From the NCBI GenBank assembly GCA_029262935.1, contig JAJCYK010000162.1, positions 1 to 7,425 of the forward strand: a stretch of DNA of 7,425 bases, written 5' to 3'. A program made the translations under genes and the position numbers. Position 1 is the stretch's first letter; every line of letters starts with the position of its first letter. Positions 7,117 through 7,425 of this stretch are shown in pieces. The notes beneath the pieces are model-generated. The model did no database searches. It was not told the origin of the DNA and was given only the letters and a program-made list of their open reading frames with translations. The DNA comes from Cytophagales bacterium. GTDB taxonomy: Bacteria > Bacteroidota > Bacteroidia > Cytophagales > Cyclobacteriaceae.

Positions 7117-7425
7117 GATCCGCTAGTAGTAGTACCCGCAAGCGTTTCCAGATCGGTCTTTGATAATTTAAATAAGGCCACCCTGGCAAACCTGCCGCTG
7201 ATATAAGTAGAACCAAGTACTATTAAACCGCCATCTTTAGTTGCTGAGAAATCCGCCATTTGATATGGCTGATCAAATCCCAGGTATCTGCTTCCTACCA
7301 ACTCTTGAGTTGTTTGATCATAGGCTAAAAGGAGAATTTTACCACCTTTTGTTTCGGTTCCAAAAACGACGAGACTTTTACCTGCTACTGATAACTTTTT
7401 TATTTTGACCAAGGCTTTTTGGGTA
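7113..7425 (-). CDS. C-terminal fragment of a repeat protein, probably beta-propeller-like; 5' end outside the window
   Basis: About 104 residues end in TTTSGS at the stop codon 7115-7113. The frame stays open to the right edge, so the TTG at 7412 is most likely an internal Leu and not a start. Two beta-rich blocks are visible: SLVVFGTETKGGKILLLAYD, and KDGGLIVLGSTYISGRF continuing into VALFKLSKTD. They resemble the DGGxIVxGSTxS...xLxKL repeats found in secreted Bacteroidota propeller proteins, which suggests several further repeats upstream. No enzymatic motif is visible. Nothing can be said about its signal peptide. It converges on the nucleoside hydrolase gene with a 4-bp overlap of the two stop codons. 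Confidence 0.72.
   Translation of the reverse strand, partial: TQKALVKIKKLSVAGKSLVVFGTETKGGKILLLAYDQTTQELVGSRYLGFDQPYQMADFSATKDGGLIVLGSTYISGRFARVALFKLSKTDLETLAGTTTSGS

Noticed and set aside
1..7425. tRNA, rRNA, CRISPR array, insertion sequence, riboswitch, SusC/SusD pair or defence system
   Set aside because: No cloverleaf, regular repeats and spacers, terminal inverted repeats, transposase or matching protein motifs were seen on either strand; intergenic space is at most about 200 bp.

Overview
The window looks like part of a chromosome from a marine-type Bacteroidota, most likely a member of the Flavobacteriia. This is inferred from gene content (a GH16 laminarinase-type lipoprotein with a Calx-beta domain, a PQQ sugar dehydrogenase fused to cytochrome c and CBM6, a Tat-exported sugar isomerase-like lipoprotein), from moderate AT richness, and from the lack of a Shine-Dalgarno sequence before any of the four visible start codons. 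No 16S or other marker gene is present, so the genus cannot be named.

Layout: (1) 1-2718, plus strand: 3' part of a large secreted sugar dehydrogenase (PQQ propeller, PKD-like domain, cytochrome c, CBM6) whose 5' end lies outside the window. (2) 2734-3948, minus: GH16 endo-glucanase lipoprotein, convergent with gene 1 and only 15 bp from it. (3) 4004-4999, minus: Tat-type lipoprotein with a sugar isomerase/epimerase (AP2Ec) TIM barrel, 55 bp upstream of the GH16 gene and probably co-transcribed with it. (4) 5203-5988, minus: secreted protein of unknown function with two ferredoxin-like halves, closed by a clear intrinsic terminator at 5159-5194. (5) 6136-7116, plus: exported nucleoside hydrolase, divergent from gene 4 across a 147-bp promoter region. 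(6) 7113-7425, minus: C-terminal end of a repeat (propeller-like) protein that runs off the right edge; its stop codon overlaps that of gene 5.

Every gene whose N-terminus is visible carries an export signal, and gene 1 must also be exported because it contains a c-type heme site. The window is therefore entirely envelope or periplasmic metabolism. A reasonable but inferred picture is that the GH16 enzyme cuts a beta-glucan at the cell surface, the dehydrogenase oxidises a sugar and passes electrons from PQQ to its own heme, and the isomerase-like protein acts on a sugar product. The nucleoside hydrolase would add scavenging of nucleosides. There is no SusC/SusD pair, regulator, transposase, RNA gene or CRISPR array in view. 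I see no clear candidate for a wholly new system. The least explained items are the duplicated secreted protein (gene 4) and the unusual metal motif of the nucleoside hydrolase (gene 5).
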